This document shows, one piece after another, positions 5,859 to 7,849 of a stretch of DNA of 7,849 nt. The first letter of the stretch is position 1. Each line of letters begins with the position of its first letter. This stretch comes from Candidatus Omnitrophota bacterium. Lineage in GTDB: Bacteria; Omnitrophota; Gorgyraeia; Tantalellales; Tantalellaceae. The position numbers were made by a program, and so were the translations under genes. The notes below the pieces were generated by a model, which saw only the letters and a program-made list of their open reading frames with translations, did no database searches and had not been told where the DNA came from. The DNA is taken from NCBI GenBank assembly GCA_013204685.1, contig JABMSC010000209.1, forward strand, positions 1 to 7,849. The letters are read 5' to 3'.

Positions 5859-6498
5859 TTATTTCCTCAAATAACTTTATTAGATCTCTTCTATCTTTTC
5901 TTACCTGAAGAGCTAACCGCCCCTGCAATGAATTCGGACGAATAACACTAAAGGGAAGCACTTGAGCTATCCTCTCTTCCAGCCCCAGCCTTATAAGTGC
6001 CGCACGTGCGACTATTATCGCGTCAAAATCCTCTTCATCCAGCTGCTTGATACGATCGTCCACATTACCGCGTATATCTTTAATTACAAGATCCTTGCGA
6101 TACTTCTTTGTTGCCTCCTGCCGATTTATGCTGCTGGTGCCGATCCGGGATCTGGATGGCAATTCATCCAATGTTAAGTTTCCGCGAGACACAAGAGCAT
6201 CATACGGATCTATTGACCTTGTCATAGCAGCTACCACCAGTCCCTCGGACGCCTCCTCTTCCAGATCCTTCGCGCTGTGTACGGCAACATCTATCTCGTC
6301 CTTCAAAAGAGCTTGTTCTATCTCATGGGTAAAAAAGTCCGTCCCTTCTTCCAATGGAAGCGGTGTACTCTTATCCTTATCCCCTTTAGTTTTTATTAGA
6401 AACGCATTAAAAACTATACCGGGAAAGAGATCTTCTATCTCTTCAAGCTGTTTTAAGGCCAGCTGACTTGGCCGCGTACCTATTGATAGAATCCGCAT
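5845..6498 (-). CDS. hemC: truncated hydroxymethylbilane synthase-like protein (domains 1 and 2 only, no cofactor cysteine)
   Basis: HemC joins four porphobilinogens into hydroxymethylbilane on a dipyrromethane cofactor bound to a cysteine in domain 3. Here domains 1 and 2 are recognisable: SIGTRPSQLALKQ (5-17), DVAVHSAKDL (70-79, with catalytic Asp D78), GTSSINRQ (120-127), IRGNVDDRI (142-150) and LQGRLALQVRKD (191-202). The protein ends at residue 217, whereas typical members have roughly 290 to 315 residues. Domain 3 and its cysteine (C242 in E. coli) are missing, and the sequence has no cysteine at all. GTSSLRRQ reads GTSSINRQ, and the KGLFVKELE segment reads TDFFTHEIE, changing cofactor- and substrate-contact positions. 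The stop overlaps the cobA start by 14 bp, so a sequencing frameshift is unlikely. The start at 6498 overlaps hemA by 56 bp, with AAAAGGAG at 6511-6518, 12 bases away. Family membership is clear; activity is uncertain. Confidence 0.88.
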   Translation of the reverse strand: MRILSIGTRPSQLALKQLEEIEDLFPGIVFNAFLIKTKGDKDKSTPLPLEEGTDFFTHEIEQALLKDEIDVAVHSAKDLEEEASEGLVVAAMTRSIDPYDALVSRGNLTLDELPSRSRIGTSSINRQEATKKYRKDLVIKDIRGNVDDRIKQLDEEDFDAIIVARAALIRLGLEERIAQVLPFSVIRPNSLQGRLALQVRKDRRDLIKLFEEINEKQ

Positions 6499-7468
6499 AA
6501 TAATTTATATCTCCTTTTATTTCATCAGCAGCTTTTACGATCAAAATGTCTGCCAAAGCTGCTTCGTGCAAAAATTTATCCCCCTCCTTCCGAAACTTCG
6601 GACTGAGGGTGTCAATATCATCCAGATAAAGCCCATTAGTGTCCCACACGTCCGGCTCAATATCACGGGGAACCGCAAGATCATAAATATAAAATGCCTT
6701 GTTCCTTTTCTTGAGAGCTGACAGCAACTCCCGCTTTTTAAGAACATAATGAGGACTTGAAGTCGCGCTTATAAGAACATCAACCGAACCAATAGCGTCT
6801 AGTAGGTCCTCTTTCACTTCAGCGCTCCCGCCTGAGAGCTTAGCAAGGCGTCTGGCTTTTGAATGTTTTTTTCGTGCTATAAAATATAGATCATATAAGC
6901 CATTATTTTCCTTTGCAAAAAGCTCTGCCACTTTTCCTGTTCCTATTATCGCTATAGCAGTTTTTCCATTTGAACTCAATTTGCCGGATATGTCTTCCAT
7001 AACGATCCTGGCAATATTACTCTCACCTTCAAGACCTGTTGCCCTTCGTATCACTTCGGCCCCTTTCAAAACTTTCCCCCACATCACTTTCAAGTGCTGG
7101 TTAAGCTCTCCCTTACCGGTCCAGCTCTTAAGCTGCTTCATGATCTCTTTCTCCCCTAAAAGCTGTGACTCAAGCCCTATTGCAAGCCGAAGCGCGTGCA
7201 CCAGGACTTTATGCGTTCCGTATTCAGTGTAAGCATCTTTAAAAACCTCCGGGAACGCTTCACAAATAAGAGATATGTTTTCTTTGGCTTCGAGAAAATC
7301 TTCACCTATTCCGTAAACCTCGACTCTATTACAGGTAAAAAGAATAGAAGCCTTTCCTTCCATGTCCTCCCGAAGAAAGCGCTCTATCCGGCGGCGCACC
7401 TTATGGGCCCCCTCACGCACAGAAAGCCGAACGGTTTTATGATCTATCCCTATAAGATAAAAAGTCAT
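6443..7468 (-). CDS. hemA: glutamyl-tRNA reductase, shortened at the C-terminus
   Basis: The enzyme reduces glutamyl-tRNA(Glu) with NADPH to glutamate-1-semialdehyde, the first committed step of the C5 pathway. The catalytic domain has IGIDHKT (7-12), FTCNRVEVYG (44-53) with nucleophile C46, and HALRLAIGLESQLLGEKEI (91-109). The NADPH domain has AIIGTGKVAELFA (173-185), SVDVLISATSSPH (228-240) and YDLAVPRDIEP (262-272). After the YLDDIDTL linker (281-288) only about 50 residues remain of a C-terminal dimerisation domain that is usually near 100. The total is 341 residues against about 400 to 450 for typical members. The stop lies 56 bp inside hemC. The ATG at 7468 has AAGGA about eight bases upstream and overlaps the preceding gene by 32 bp. 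Activity is plausible because the catalytic residues are kept. Confidence 0.94.
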   Translation of the reverse strand: MTFYLIGIDHKTVRLSVREGAHKVRRRIERFLREDMEGKASILFTCNRVEVYGIGEDFLEAKENISLICEAFPEVFKDAYTEYGTHKVLVHALRLAIGLESQLLGEKEIMKQLKSWTGKGELNQHLKVMWGKVLKGAEVIRRATGLEGESNIARIVMEDISGKLSSNGKTAIAIIGTGKVAELFAKENNGLYDLYFIARKKHSKARRLAKLSGGSAEVKEDLLDAIGSVDVLISATSSPHYVLKKRELLSALKKRNKAFYIYDLAVPRDIEPDVWDTNGLYLDDIDTLSPKFRKEGDKFLHEAALADILIVKAADEIKGDINYYADSINRYAAKSAGLKTA

Positions 7469-7849
7469 TCCAGTTTTCCTTTAAGAAATTCTTCAAGTCA
7501 CGTGAAAGCACCGGATCACGTCCGTCGGTATAAACAGCAACAAGCGCCTTACCCTCCCTGATAACAGCGGGAGAGATAAAATCACTTATTCGCGGTTGAT
7601 CGACAACATTAATCCGAATGCCTTTTTCGCCTGCCCACCGGCTCACAGCTTCATTGACTTCCCTTTCATCTGTCGCAGATACTATTAGAGCCGCTTGACG
7701 TATATCTTTTTTTTCAATACGCTTCTTGTCCCACGTGATTTTCTTCTCTTTATATAAGGCGAGAACATCCGGATGGAGCTGGGGTGCGATTATATGCACC
7801 AGAGCCCCCGCATCCAGAAAATTCTGCGCTTTCCTGAGCGCAACCTGAC
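7437..7849 (-). CDS. precorrin-2 dehydrogenase (SirC / CysG N-terminal type), 5' end beyond window
   Basis: The frame is open to the right edge; 136 residues are visible and probably about 20 are missing. QVALRKAQNFLDAGALV and IIAPQLHPDV match the Rossmann fold of CysG-N, Met8 and SirC. The segment ALIVSATDEREVNEAV fits the NAD site. INVVDQPRISDFISPAVIREG contains the aspartate that matches the catalytic Asp of the family. The enzyme oxidises precorrin-2 to sirohydrochlorin with NAD, and some members also insert iron. The family motif SSGGTSP is YTDGRDP here. The protein ends soon after this motif, so the helical C-terminal part is small or absent, and ferrochelatase activity is uncertain. 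A GTG at 7799 could be read as a start but would cut off the conserved nucleotide-binding residues. It overlaps hemA by 32 bp. Confidence 0.88.
   Translation of the reverse strand, partial: QVALRKAQNFLDAGALVHIIAPQLHPDVLALYKEKKITWDKKRIEKKDIRQAALIVSATDEREVNEAVSRWAGEKGIRINVVDQPRISDFISPAVIREGKALVAVYTDGRDPVLSRDLKNFLKENWNDFLSYRDRS

Noticed and set aside
5845..5900. A sequencing frameshift truncating hemC
   Set aside because: The hemC stop overlaps the cobA start, and the cobA ribosome site lies within the last hemC codons. The DNA downstream is filled by an intact cobA in another frame, leaving no space for a domain 3.
6047..6466. Plus-strand open frame of 139 codons opposite hemC
   Set aside because: It is antisense to a recognisable gene, and its product has no family motifs.
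7437..7799. A 120-residue gene starting at GTG 7799
   Set aside because: The frame stays open to the window edge and encodes the conserved VALRKA nucleotide-binding segment upstream, so the gene is cut by the edge rather than starting there.

Overview
The window is densely coding, and every gene I can support lies on the minus strand, so transcription runs from the high-coordinate end to the low end. I identified the genes from protein motifs read in the sequence; no database search was possible. The organism looks bacterial: Shine-Dalgarno sites, a Rrf2 regulator, TadA and bacterial-type Ino1. It makes 5-aminolevulinate by the C5 (glutamyl-tRNA) route. A small one-cluster sulfite reductase-like protein and a compact siroheme operon suggest an anaerobic or sulfur-metabolising lineage. 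Candidate phyla such as Omnitrophota, Elusimicrobiota or Desulfobacterota are possible, but I cannot place it with confidence.

Region 7849 to 2221 is one tightly packed tetrapyrrole operon. In order of transcription it encodes a precorrin-2 dehydrogenase (SirC/CysG-N type, cut by the window edge), glutamyl-tRNA reductase (hemA), a short hydroxymethylbilane synthase (hemC), uroporphyrinogen-III C-methyltransferase (cobA/SUMT), porphobilinogen synthase (hemB), glutamate-1-semialdehyde aminotransferase (hemL) and a small siroheme/[4Fe-4S] sulfite/nitrite reductase-family protein. All six junctions overlap, by 32, 56, 14, 4, 13 and 11 bp. The set covers nearly the whole path from glutamyl-tRNA to siroheme plus a likely siroheme-using enzyme. 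No hemD is present, and HemC stops before the domain that carries the cofactor cysteine.

Region 2220 to 241 begins with an 81-bp gap holding a promoter-like TTGACA and a perfect ACTAG/CTAGT inverted repeat. It continues with an Rrf2-family regulator that lacks the usual Fe-S cysteines, a cysteine-rich PP-loop ATPase of the tRNA-thiolation type, and tadA (tRNA adenosine deaminase). An imperfect hairpin with a T-rich tail follows tadA.

Region 240 to 1 holds a sigma70-like promoter and the first 20 codons of a myo-inositol-1-phosphate synthase gene (ino1) that runs off the window.

The most interesting signal is the tetrapyrrole pathway built from shortened enzymes. HemC lacks domain 3 and every cysteine, HemA lacks much of its dimerisation domain, HemB lacks the N-terminal arm, the dehydrogenase is short, and hemD is missing. 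The reading frames are intact and the overlaps precise, which argues that these are natural forms rather than frameshifted relics.
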